This document shows, one piece after another, positions 44,997 through 53,015 of a stretch of DNA of 64,000 nucleotides. The translations under genes were made by a program, and so were the position numbers. The notes under the pieces were generated by a model. The model was not told where the DNA came from. It saw only the letters and a program-made list of their open reading frames with translations, and did no database searches. The stretch comes from an uncultured Clostridia bacterium (lineage in GTDB: Bacteria; Bacillota; Clostridia; Christensenellales; CAG-314). The stretch covers positions 1 to 64,000 of the forward strand of contig CALVWF010000007.1 of NCBI GenBank assembly GCA_944364615.1, in the 5' to 3' direction. The stretch's first letter is position 1. Each line of letters begins with the position of its first letter.

Positions 44997-46719
44997 TTGT
45001 TCCTCCGAAAGTAATTGTAAAAGTGCTTCCCTGACCGAATACGCTTGTGACGTTTATCTCGGCGTTGTGAAGTTGACATATTTTCTGTACTATGGTAAGT
45101 CCGAGACCGGTACCGCCCGTTTCCCTGCTGCGACTGGTGTCCACCCTGTAAAACCTGTCAAACAGATTGTCGAGGTGACGGGCTTCGATGCCCATACCCG
45201 TGTCGCTGACGGAAATAAACGGTTTGCCCTCTTTATACCCCGTTTCTATTAAAACTGTACCGTTTTCCTTGTTGTACTTTATGGCGTTTTCCACAAGGTT
45301 GGAAAGCATATGCTCCAATAACGCCGAACTTCCCTTTACGGTACAGTGTCCCGCTACGTCCAACAATTTTACGTGATGTTTGGATGCTTTTCGCTGCCAG
45401 TTGTCCAGAACCGCATTTGCCAGTTCGGCAAGATCTACCTGTTCGTCCGACGGTACCGAATTGTTGTTGTATTCCAGTTTGGAAAGGTACAGCAACTCTT
45501 CTATAGTGTTTTTCATGTGAACGGATTCTTTGTGAATGTTGGAAATGTACTGTTGTACGTCATCGGGATTTTTTACAAGACCGCTGAGCAACAGTTCGCT
45601 GAATCCGCTGATGGAAGTAATGGGGGTTTTAAGTTCGTGGGAAACGTTTGAAACGAAATCCGCCTTGATGCGTTCTTCCCTTCTGGAAACGGTCACGTCG
45701 GTAAGCACTACCGCTATAAGGTCTTCGCTGTCCACTTCGTATATTTGTGTAAAGCGATTCATTCCCACAAGATAAATTTTGTCCGTACGTTTGTTGTAGA
45801 AATCGAACCGCACTTCCCCTTCACCGTCTATTGTCTGCTGTAACTTGGATATAAAGAAAGGATCGTTGATTATATCGCGGATGTTACTGCCTGTCTGAGG
45901 CTGAATGTTCAGGGCTTCACAAGCGTACTTGTTGGCGGAATATACCGTTCCGCTGATACCCAGTATGACGATACCTTCGTAAATGTTGTTTATTATAAAG
46001 TTTATTTTGTCTCTTTCCGAACTGATGCTCTGAATATACTGATAAACGCTGTTGTTTACCGCGTTTACCTCGCAAAAAGCCCGTCTGACTTCCTCGTAGC
46101 GGTGATCCGTCTTCATTTCGTGATATTCGCCCTGACTGATGGTACGCATATTGTTGGTAATCTCGTCGAAAGCGTTCGTTATGGTGCGAATCGTCTTTCC
46201 TGTAAAGGAAATACTGACTATAAGCACCGCTATAAGTACCACTCCGAGGAAAAACACACTCTGAAAAATAAAGTCGGTGTTGTCCACAATGGCAATGGAC
46301 GTTCGCATTATAATGTCTTCGTTGAGTTGTTCGATGTAGTATATCTTGCCCTGCGAAATGTAGGTGCGGTCGGTCTGGTCAATATACCCTGCCCGTTTCA
46401 GTTCGTCTTCCGTCAGCGAACTGTAAACGCCTTCGCCTATACCGTCGCTGGTGCTGTCGATCATTATATAACCGTGACTGTTGGCAACGGATATCTGAAA
46501 CCATGTCTGATTTTCCGTAAACTTGTTGACAACGTCGCTTACTTCGCTTTCCGACACCGTGTTGTCAATTTCGTTTGCCAAAATCCGAGACAGATAAACA
46601 AGTTCGGTAGTGACGTTCTTCTGATTGACGAAATTGGTGGTATAAAGAGAAAGGAAGAAAAATACCAACAAACTCAAAGCGATGATAATCACATTGCGCC
46701 TTACAAGTTCCTGATACAT
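44989..46719 (-). CDS. Sensor histidine kinase (PhoR/WalK type)
   Basis: Membrane sensor kinase of 576 residues. Helix 1 (about 10-28) and helix 2 (about 149-172) frame an extracellular sensor domain of about 120 residues. A HAMP-like linker (about 173-215), a PAS domain (about 236-345), HisKA with phospho-acceptor H361 in SNVSHELKTPITSISGF, and an HATPase domain with N, G1 (DTGMGIEARHL) and G2 (GGTGLGL) boxes follow. It pairs with the regulator whose gene ends six bases upstream, and both are downstream of pgsW on the same strand. GAGGAG lies before the ATG. The signal is unknown; envelope or polymer state is an inference from context. Confidence 0.92.
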   Translation of the reverse strand: MYQELVRRNVIIIALSLLVFFFLSLYTTNFVNQKNVTTELVYLSRILANEIDNTVSESEVSDVVNKFTENQTWFQISVANSHGYIMIDSTSDGIGEGVYSSLTEDELKRAGYIDQTDRTYISQGKIYYIEQLNEDIIMRTSIAIVDNTDFIFQSVFFLGVVLIAVLIVSISFTGKTIRTITNAFDEITNNMRTISQGEYHEMKTDHRYEEVRRAFCEVNAVNNSVYQYIQSISSERDKINFIINNIYEGIVILGISGTVYSANKYACEALNIQPQTGSNIRDIINDPFFISKLQQTIDGEGEVRFDFYNKRTDKIYLVGMNRFTQIYEVDSEDLIAVVLTDVTVSRREERIKADFVSNVSHELKTPITSISGFSELLLSGLVKNPDDVQQYISNIHKESVHMKNTIEELLYLSKLEYNNNSVPSDEQVDLAELANAVLDNWQRKASKHHVKLLDVAGHCTVKGSSALLEHMLSNLVENAIKYNKENGTVLIETGYKEGKPFISVSDTGMGIEARHLDNLFDRFYRVDTSRSRETGGTGLGLTIVQKICQLHNAEINVTSVFGQGSTFTITFGGTNA

Positions 46720-46725
46720 ACACCG

Positions 46726-47418
46726 TTACTCCTCGTCGTAAATAACGTATCCTACCGCACGGATTGTGACGATGTACTGTTCGTCGGTAATGGCGGCAAG
46801 TTTTTCCCTGATTGTCTTGATGTGCATATCGAGAGTACGGGTAGCCACATCGCTGTCAAATCCCCAGATCTCTTTAAGCAAAGTGCTGCGCGACATCACC
46901 TTGGAATGATTTTGCACAAGTAACGAAAGCAATTCGAATTCCTTGATTGTAAGAGCAACGGGTTTTCCGTTTAAAGTACATATGAATTTTTTGCGGTCTA
47001 CTACAAGATTTCTTACCTTGAATACGTCCTTTTCCTGCACCGTTTCCTTTCCTTTGCGCAGGTTTGACTTTATACGCGAAATAAATTCCAACACTCCGAA
47101 AGGCTTACTGATATAATCGGACGCACCGTTGTCAAGCCCTTTTACGACGTCCAGTTCGTCTGACAGTGCGGAAAGAATGACAATGGGAACCTTGGCATAG
47201 TTTTCGTTGCCTTTCATATAGGTGATCACATCGTATCCCGACATATTGGGCAACATCAGATCCAGTATCAACAGGTCGGGAACAGTTGTTTTCAACGTTT
47301 CTATAAATGCCAAAGGTTCGCGGAATCCCACTGCTTTGTAACCGTTCAATTCCAACGTCGCCTTTATAAGCGAGTGAATTGTGGTATCATCTTCCACAAA
47401 GAATATAGTTTCGTTCAT
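46726..47418 (-). CDS. OmpR/PhoB-family response regulator
   Basis: A 230-residue transcription factor: receiver domain with acidic pair E9/D10/D11, phospho-acceptor D53 (LLILDLMLPNMSGYDV), Thr/Ser switch (VILSALSDE) and Lys in ISKPFG, then a winged-helix DNA-binding domain with TIKEFELLSLLVQN and VATRTLDMHIKTIREKL. The ATG at 47418 lies 32 bases inside the end of pgsW, which means it is translated from within the polymer-synthesis transcript; AGAGGTGA gives the ribosome binding site. Likely targets are its own operon and envelope genes, by inference. Confidence 0.93.
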   Translation of the reverse strand: MNETIFFVEDDTTIHSLIKATLELNGYKAVGFREPLAFIETLKTTVPDLLILDLMLPNMSGYDVITYMKGNENYAKVPIVILSALSDELDVVKGLDNGASDYISKPFGVLEFISRIKSNLRKGKETVQEKDVFKVRNLVVDRKKFICTLNGKPVALTIKEFELLSLLVQNHSKVMSRSTLLKEIWGFDSDVATRTLDMHIKTIREKLAAITDEQYIVTIRAVGYVIYDEE

Positions 47419-48529
47419 TTTTGTTCACCTCTATGCTGTTTTTTCTTGCGTGTATGCAGTAAAAAGTCATTATGCCGGCAAAAATTACCAAAGTTACATA
47501 CGGAATGGTCAGGTTGTAAGTCACGCTGTAATATGTCTTGCCTTCACCTACGGGAGGCATTACGACGGGATCGTACTCTATACCGTATTCCAGCGCAATG
47601 CCCTTGATGTTGAGCAGATTTGCTACGGGAATACCGCTTGCGTGATAATATTCCAACAGACCGAAATCCTTGCTGAGCCCCACTCCCGGAATACTTGAAC
47701 CCGTGACGTCTATATGTCCCGGTTTTACATACCCCGACTGCGAAAACGCCGACAATCCTGAACCCATACCAACAAGACTGCCTCCTACGTTGAGGAAAAA
47801 TTTCATATCGGGCAAGTGTTTTTCAAACAAATCTATACGCATCCGGACGTTCTTGTGAAAATCTTTTTCCTCTATGAACTCGATACCGGAATTTTCTATA
47901 CGTTGTAAAATATTTTCCTTGTCTTCGTCGGCAAATTCCAAACCGACGTCGTCCGCTCCGCCGTAAGACATATACCTGATACGGTTAGTTAAAATACCCT
48001 GCGTAAACAGATATTCCGCCATGTCGAAAAAGGTAAAGTCGACGTTGTTGGCTCCGTAACTCGAAGCCCCGACAGACGCCATTATACACACGTCGACGCC
48101 AAATGTCTGCGCAGCCGCCATCGCGCATATGTTAAGCGCAGGGAAGGATCCGGAAAACACCATTCCTACCTGATCGCCCTCTTTCAGTCCCGCTTCGGCA
48201 AACATATTGACTATAACTGCCGCCCAGTTGGGATTGAACGTGGTACGCTTGGCTTCCAGCACGCCCACTGTTGTGGTGATGGAAGTGTAACGGTCTCCCA
48301 ACATTCCCGTGTCCAGAATGTCTTCTTCGCTGATGGGAATACCGTGATCTACTTTATACTGTCTGACAGCCTGCATCGCACGCTGAGCAAGCAAAGCCGC
48401 TTCCTTCATCGTGTCGTAGTAAGGACTGACGGTCTCTTTGGGCGACGTAAGTGTAAACGCCGTCGAAGCGCACATTATCAGCGCCCATATCACAAGTATC
48501 ATTGTCTGAAAAGGTACTGTTTTTTTCAT
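47387..48529 (-). CDS. pgsW: Poly-gamma-glutamate system protein PgsW
   Basis: A 380-residue protein with an N-terminal membrane helix (about 8-27), a large domain with GMVFSGSFPALNICAMAAAQ, SVGASSYGANNVDFTFFDMA, GGADD and NVGGSLVGMGSG, and a C-terminal helix (about 342-362). It matches the PgsW group seen only in some PGA operons; its biochemical role is not established. The start codon overlaps the pgsC stop by four bases (ATGA), and its last codons run 32 bases into the response-regulator gene. In other bacteria PgsB and PgsC work with PgsA/CapA; none is found here, so PgsW may replace it. Confidence 0.82.
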   Translation of the reverse strand: MKKTVPFQTMILVIWALIMCASTAFTLTSPKETVSPYYDTMKEAALLAQRAMQAVRQYKVDHGIPISEEDILDTGMLGDRYTSITTTVGVLEAKRTTFNPNWAAVIVNMFAEAGLKEGDQVGMVFSGSFPALNICAMAAAQTFGVDVCIMASVGASSYGANNVDFTFFDMAEYLFTQGILTNRIRYMSYGGADDVGLEFADEDKENILQRIENSGIEFIEEKDFHKNVRMRIDLFEKHLPDMKFFLNVGGSLVGMGSGLSAFSQSGYVKPGHIDVTGSSIPGVGLSKDFGLLEYYHASGIPVANLLNIKGIALEYGIEYDPVVMPPVGEGKTYYSVTYNLTIPYVTLVIFAGIMTFYCIHARKNSIEVNKNERNYILCGR

Positions 48530-48975
48530 AACGATACACCCAATTGTCCGAGCACGAGAATGATTATCTCCAACAGACACACCACAATGGCAAGGGAAGG
48601 AACAGTACGCTTGATACCCTGTTTGTAAATATTATTTGCAATTATTCCGGCAATAGTATACCCTACTACGGAAATTGTCAGTCCCGAAAGGTCGTTGAAG
48701 AACAATCCGAGAATGAAATTTATGGCAAAATGCAAAGCAAGACTTACGATTATCAGCATGACGAAACGTCTTTTTCCGAAAATGATGAATCTTGCGGACA
48801 ACAATTTGACTATATAATAAGCAAGAATCGCAATAGCCACCGTATAGAGCATACGAGTCCACTGACTGACGTATATCACCATGAGTCCGGGAACGATTAT
48901 TCCCCCGGGAGAAATGTCCGTCAGTTCGTAAAAAACTATGCTGATGATAATGCCGAGAATAATTATTTCAGCCAT
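48526..48975 (-). CDS. pgsC: Poly-gamma-glutamate synthesis protein PgsC (CapC)
   Basis: Integral membrane subunit of the PGA synthase complex with PgsB. The 149-residue protein matches B. subtilis PgsC in length and pattern: four to five hydrophobic helices, with GGIIVPGLMVIYVSQ (about 24-38), the GKRRFVMLIIVSL loop-helix (about 67-79) and VVGYTIAGIIANNIYKQGI (about 104-122). Its ATG overlaps the pgsB stop by eight bases and the pgsW start overlaps its stop, so the three are translated as a unit. Confidence 0.9.
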   Translation of the reverse strand: MAEIIILGIIISIVFYELTDISPGGIIVPGLMVIYVSQWTRMLYTVAIAILAYYIVKLLSARFIIFGKRRFVMLIIVSLALHFAINFILGLFFNDLSGLTISVVGYTIAGIIANNIYKQGIKRTVPSLAIVVCLLEIIILVLGQLGVSL

Positions 48976-50083
48976 TTGTTTCCACTCCGTTTGCCTTAAA
49001 AAACTCTGTTATTTTCATACCTTCGTCGGCTATATTTCCGCATCCGAATACACAGTGTTCCTGTTTCAGTTGAGAAATAGCCGTCAGTCTTTCGGCAAAA
49101 ATGCCTTTTTTCTGCAATTGTTTTAAAACGTAAAGTTGATTCGAACCTGTAATAATGACCTTTTTAAAAGTCATCTGAGTAAGCATTTCTATGTGTTGGG
49201 CTATTCTGAACGGTCTGTCCGAACGAGCGTTCAGAAGAATGGTCATCTCTTCCGCCGGATGACGCACCGTCACCGACTTATATACCTCCAGGGTGGACTG
49301 CGGGTCGTTTACCGAAAATGCGTTGATAAAGACAGTGTCGTCCAACTTATAGAAGGACAGCGCACCCGGGTCGCGTATATATTTTTTCATTCCATTGAAA
49401 AAAGTCTGTTCGTCCAGATTGAGACAACGGCACACCTGCAATGCGGTTGCAATATTTTCCGCCATTGTATCCATACAGTCTTCACCGGTATAGGGCTCAG
49501 CGATCACCACGCTGCTGCCGACCTTGTCCGCCACTTTGCGGAACACTTCGCCGTACTGCGCTTCGCCCAGCACCACCGTGCCGTCGGAAGGAACGGTATT
49601 TGCAAGCGAATAGGCTATGCTTTCGAGATCCGGTCCCATCTCGTCGAGGTGGTCTTCCCTGACATTGGTAATTACCGTAATGTCCGAATTGAGTATCTGA
49701 TGCTCGCAGATGTACTGCAATTCGGGATTGACTGCCATGCACTCCACCACAAGATACTGTGCGCCCTGTTTGGTAGCCCAGCGCAAAACCTTCAACTGTT
49801 CGCGTATATTGGCGGGGCCCATACGCTGTATGACTCGGGGCGTTCCCGACACGTCTATAAATGTGGGCACAGTGCCCGTCGTCTTGCTTGCAACGGCGAA
49901 ACCGCATTCCCTTATTCCTGCGTCAATCAGTCTTGTAACGGTACTTTTGCCTCTTGTGCCGTTGACGTGTATCACCTTAGTGAGTTTGTGCCTGAGTTTT
50001 TTGTGGTACAACTTTTCGGAGACGATGAATGTAAAGTATAAAACAGCGAAAACCGCTATCATTACAGCAACGTAATTTGTCAT
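48968..50083 (-). CDS. pgsB: Poly-gamma-glutamate synthase PgsB (CapB)
   Basis: ATP-dependent amide ligase, related to Mur ligases, that polymerises glutamate through gamma-carboxyl bonds at the membrane. The 371-residue protein has an N-terminal membrane helix (about 3-20), the ATP loop VNGTRGKST (about 40-48), the VVECMAVNPELQ segment, ITNVREDHLDEMG and FSVNDPQSTL. Length fits PgsB. ATG 50083 is chosen because GGAGAAAG lies four bases upstream and the membrane helix begins at once; it overlaps the upstream lipoprotein stop by four bases. Whether D- or L-glutamate is used cannot be read from the sequence; a glutamate racemase gene lies upstream in the same run. Confidence 0.92.
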   Translation of the reverse strand: MTNYVAVMIAVFAVLYFTFIVSEKLYHKKLRHKLTKVIHVNGTRGKSTVTRLIDAGIRECGFAVASKTTGTVPTFIDVSGTPRVIQRMGPANIREQLKVLRWATKQGAQYLVVECMAVNPELQYICEHQILNSDITVITNVREDHLDEMGPDLESIAYSLANTVPSDGTVVLGEAQYGEVFRKVADKVGSSVVIAEPYTGEDCMDTMAENIATALQVCRCLNLDEQTFFNGMKKYIRDPGALSFYKLDDTVFINAFSVNDPQSTLEVYKSVTVRHPAEEMTILLNARSDRPFRIAQHIEMLTQMTFKKVIITGSNQLYVLKQLQKKGIFAERLTAISQLKQEHCVFGCGNIADEGMKITEFFKANGVETNG

Positions 50084-50724
50084 TTCACTTTCTCCGTCAT
50101 ACATTCTATCACTTCGACGATACTTGTTTCGAACTGGCAATAGGGCACATCCGCTTCGATAGCCCAGTCTGACAGAAACAGATCGTTGTTGCCCGCTGCC
50201 GTAAACAACGCCAATTGAGAATTTTTAAACAGCAACTCTATCAGGCTGTCGGAAGTGGAACCTCTGCGCGCCACGCCTCCTATATGCCAGGACACGATGG
50301 AAATTTCCCCGTTGTTAGCACGGCGGATAAATTCTTCCGCACGTTCCGTTTCCGACTGCTTGGTAAGTCCGCTTTCCGTAAGTGCCTTGAAACTGCATCC
50401 GACGGCAATAAACACCACCGAACCGCTTTCCACTTCCGAAGCGTACAGTTCGTTGTTCATAATGTAACTTATTTCGGGATAGTGGTCCAGATTGGCGGCA
50501 AGCGTTTCAATGTCCAACGCCTGCCCTATCGACGTAAGGTAAAGCCGTTTGCCGTACACCATTCCGTACGCCTCGTCGGGCAAAACAGACGAGGGCTGAT
50601 AGGAGGGCGCAACAACATCCGGTTTACACGCCGAAAGAGTGAGAACCGCCATAAGAACCAACAATACAAACAATGTATTGAATTTATTTTTTGTATTTTT
50701 CCATTCCCTGTTCAAATAAGTCAT
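50080..50724 (-). CDS. Small lipoprotein, paralogue 1 (DUF6305-like)
   Basis: A 214-residue lipoprotein with lipobox LSAC after a long charged N-region. The mature part carries KRLYLTSIGQ, a SGSVVFIAVGCSFKAL strand, ISIVSWHIGGVARRG and a C-terminal VPYCQFET segment. These line up one by one with the lipoprotein at 57648-58319, so the two are paralogues. I would place them in the DUF6305-type group, with moderate confidence; function unknown. ATG 50724 is the best start, though its ribosome binding site is weak; the gene overlaps the end of the hydratase beta gene by 41 bases. Its stop overlaps the pgsB start, tying it to PGA synthesis. Confidence 0.7.
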   Translation of the reverse strand: MTYLNREWKNTKNKFNTLFVLLVLMAVLTLSACKPDVVAPSYQPSSVLPDEAYGMVYGKRLYLTSIGQALDIETLAANLDHYPEISYIMNNELYASEVESGSVVFIAVGCSFKALTESGLTKQSETERAEEFIRRANNGEISIVSWHIGGVARRGSTSDSLIELLFKNSQLALFTAAGNNDLFLSDWAIEADVPYCQFETSIVEVIECMTEKVK

Positions 50725-51229
50725 TACCTGCACTGTCGTAAGTAACTATTGCATAGAAATCCTCGACTTCCAGACGGTGTATAGCCTCTGCTCCGAGGTC
50801 TTCGTATGTAACTACTTCGCATTTTTTTATAGTTTCGGAAATTGACGCCGCCGCTCCGCCTATTGCTGACAGATAAACTGCGCCGTATTGCTGTAAAAGT
50901 TGCTTGAACTGCTGACTGCGAGAGCCCTTGCCTATCATTACTTTAAGTCCCTGTTGCAACAACGGTTCGGCATAGGGATCCATACGGTAACTGGATGTGG
51001 GGCCGGCCGATCCTATTGCTCTGCCCGGTTTGGCGGGTGTAGGTCCGACGTAGTAAATAATACCATTGTTTAAGTCTACTGGCAACCGTTCTCCCCTCTT
51101 AAGCAACTCGCACAACCTTTTGTGTGCGGCGTCGCGTCCTGTATAAATCACACCGCTTATAAGCACCGTGTCCCCTGCGCGTAACTGTCTGATCTGCTGA
51201 GGATCCACCGGGCTGCTGATTCTGATCAT
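50684..51229 (-). CDS. Class I fumarate hydratase-type enzyme, beta subunit
   Basis: Swivelling C-terminal domain of a two-subunit iron-sulphur hydratase (fumarase, or a relative such as mesaconase or L-tartrate dehydratase). The 181-residue protein has the family pattern GDTVLISGVIYTGRDAAHKR (about 19-38), YYVGPTPAKPG (about 59-69) and SAGPTSSYRMDPY (about 74-86). It begins 12 bases after the alpha-subunit stop, with AGGAGG before its ATG. Placement inside a PGA locus is unusual; a glutamate-catabolic role is possible. Confidence 0.88.
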   Translation of the reverse strand: MIRISSPVDPQQIRQLRAGDTVLISGVIYTGRDAAHKRLCELLKRGERLPVDLNNGIIYYVGPTPAKPGRAIGSAGPTSSYRMDPYAEPLLQQGLKVMIGKGSRSQQFKQLLQQYGAVYLSAIGGAAASISETIKKCEVVTYEDLGAEAIHRLEVEDFYAIVTYDSAGNDLFEQGMEKYKK

Positions 51230-51241
51230 TGTTGAACCTCC

Positions 51242-52081
51242 TTACAGCTTGCAGGACTTGTGTCTTGCAGCATGACATTGAATATTGATTGCGACAGGCA
51301 AACTGGCGATATGACAGGGATAGGTGTTTACCTTGACGGCAAGACAGGTCTTTGTTCCGCCGAATCCCATGGGACCTACGCCCAGCCTGTTTATTTCTTC
51401 AAGCAATTCCTCTTCCAGTTTGCGCGCAAGCGGGTCGGGAGAACTGTCGTCTATTTCACGGAACAGCGCTTCCTTGGCAAGCATTGCGCTTTTTTCCAGA
51501 TTGCCGCCTATACCCAATCCTACAATAATGGGGGGACAGGGTTTACCTCCCGCATTGAACACTGTGTCCAGTACCAGTTTTTTGATTCCTTCCACTCCGT
51601 CGGCGGGAATAAGCATCTTGACAAGACTCATATTTTCGCTTCCGCCGCCCTTCGGGGCTACGTCAATACGGAATTCGTCGCCCGGAACCATTTTTATATG
51701 TACTATCGCAGGAGTATTGTCGCGCGTATTGACTCTGTCAAGAGGATGACGGACAACCGATTTGCGAAGATAACCTTCGGTGTAAGCCTGTCTTACGCCC
51801 TCGTTTACCGCTTCGTAAATGTCTCCGTGGAACACTACTTCCGAACCGATTGTCAGCATTACCACTGCCACGCCCGTGTCCTGACAAATGGGCAGATGTT
51901 TTTCGCGAGCCAACTTGTCGTTTTCAATAATCTTGTCTATTACCTGTTTGCCGAGAGGCGACTGCTCTTGTTCGGAAGCCTTTGCAAGAGCCTCCAATAC
52001 GTTGTTCGGAATGTTTTCGCAGGCGTCTATAAACATACTTTTTATCTTCGCCGTAACTTCCGACAATTCAATTGTACGCAT
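51242..52081 (-). CDS. Class I fumarate hydratase-type enzyme, alpha subunit
   Basis: Catalytic half of the 4Fe-4S hydratase. The 279-residue protein shows LPICQDTGVAVV (about 61-72) with the first cluster cysteine, then SENMSLVKMLIPADG, GGKPCPPIIVGLGIGG (about 190-205) with the second cysteine, and GFGGTKTCLAV with the third. It could be fumarase (fumarate to malate) or mesaconase, which is homologous; the sequence does not decide. It sits between murI and the beta gene with 12-15 base gaps. Confidence 0.88.
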   Translation of the reverse strand: MRTIELSEVTAKIKSMFIDACENIPNNVLEALAKASEQEQSPLGKQVIDKIIENDKLAREKHLPICQDTGVAVVMLTIGSEVVFHGDIYEAVNEGVRQAYTEGYLRKSVVRHPLDRVNTRDNTPAIVHIKMVPGDEFRIDVAPKGGGSENMSLVKMLIPADGVEGIKKLVLDTVFNAGGKPCPPIIVGLGIGGNLEKSAMLAKEALFREIDDSSPDPLARKLEEELLEEINRLGVGPMGFGGTKTCLAVKVNTYPCHIASLPVAINIQCHAARHKSCKL

Positions 52082-52096
52082 ATTTTCCCTTCCTTT

Positions 52097-52891
52097 TCAG
52101 TCGATGTCGATGTGTTGAACGGGACTGTGTTCCGCCTTGAACCACTTCATTGTGGCATTTGCGTTTTCCACACTGCCCGTAGTATAAATTTCTACTCTGC
52201 CCTTACCTGTTGCGGTGGTGAGCAGTTGCTGTTCTTCCAGTAATTTTTTGAGATATTCACCCGTGGGTTCTCCGCATGCCACGAAATTTTTGTCGCCCAG
52301 ACACTTGCGCATAGAGTTTTCCAGCAAACTGAAATGCGTACAGCCGTGTATAAGAGTGTCAAACGTTCTGTCGGGCAATTGAAGAAATTTGTCGGCTACC
52401 ACTTTGTCAGCCATGGGGTCGTCCAAGTCGTGACTTTCCACAAAATCCACAAATTCGCCGCAAGCCAGCGGAACGGGAGTGATGTTCTCTTTTTCCAGCA
52501 GTCTCTGATAAGTACCGCTGTTGATTGTTGCCTGTGTGGCAAGTACAGCCACCTTTTTGTTGCGTGTAAGAGATACCGCCCTGGCACACGTGGGATAAAT
52601 AACGCTTACCACAGGTATGTCGGTAATAGCACGCGCTCTGTCGATGTGCAACGACGCCGTGTTGCAGGCAATCACTATTGCCTTGACGCCCTTTTCAATA
52701 AGACGTGCGGAAACTTTTTCCACACGGTCGCCTATTTGCTTTGCCGTCTTGGTACCGTAAGGACAGTGTCCCTGATCGGCAATATAGCAAAAGTCTTCGT
52801 TGGGGAACAGTTTTATAAGTTGTTCGAGTACCGTCAGCCCGCCTATTCCCGAATCGAATACGCCGATGGCACTGTTTTTGTTTTGATGCAT
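52097..52891 (-). CDS. murI: Glutamate racemase
   Basis: Interconverts L- and D-glutamate. The 264-residue protein has the N-terminal IGVFDSGIGGLTVL with D13, and the two catalytic cysteines C76 in ACNTAS and C184 in HGCTHF. D-glutamate feeds peptidoglycan, but placement in the PGA locus upstream of pgsBCW suggests that it also supplies D-residues for the polymer, as known for B. subtilis racemase. It is the first gene after two hairpins that split the locus in two. The ATG at 52891 has AAAAGGCG upstream. Confidence 0.93.
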   Translation of the reverse strand: MHQNKNSAIGVFDSGIGGLTVLEQLIKLFPNEDFCYIADQGHCPYGTKTAKQIGDRVEKVSARLIEKGVKAIVIACNTASLHIDRARAITDIPVVSVIYPTCARAVSLTRNKKVAVLATQATINSGTYQRLLEKENITPVPLACGEFVDFVESHDLDDPMADKVVADKFLQLPDRTFDTLIHGCTHFSLLENSMRKCLGDKNFVACGEPTGEYLKKLLEEQQLLTTATGKGRVEIYTTGSVENANATMKWFKAEHSPVQHIDID

Positions 52892-52935
52892 TGTTTTACG
52901 CCTTTTATTACTTAGTTAATGAATTTATAGGCAAT

Positions 52936-52962
52936 TACGGAGTGCGGAAAAAGCACTCCGTA
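52936..52962 (-). terminator. Hairpin between the two halves of the PGA locus (distal)
   Basis: TACGGAGTGC, seven-base loop, GCACTCCGTA: ten-pair perfect stem, without a T run on the minus strand. It lies in the 124-base gap before murI. Confidence 0.45.
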
Positions 52963-52977
52963 TTTACCTTGTTCGTG

Positions 52978-53001
52978 ATGGGCGGACGGCTGTCCGCCCA
53001 T
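52978..53001 (-). terminator. Hairpin after the large lipoprotein gene
   Basis: ATGGGCGGAC, four-base loop, GTCCGCCCAT: ten-pair perfect GC-rich stem, 15 bases after the stop of the large lipoprotein gene. There is no T run, so it may attenuate or stabilise the transcript rather than fully terminate it. Confidence 0.5.
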
Positions 53002-53015
53002 GCCTTTTGTTTTGA

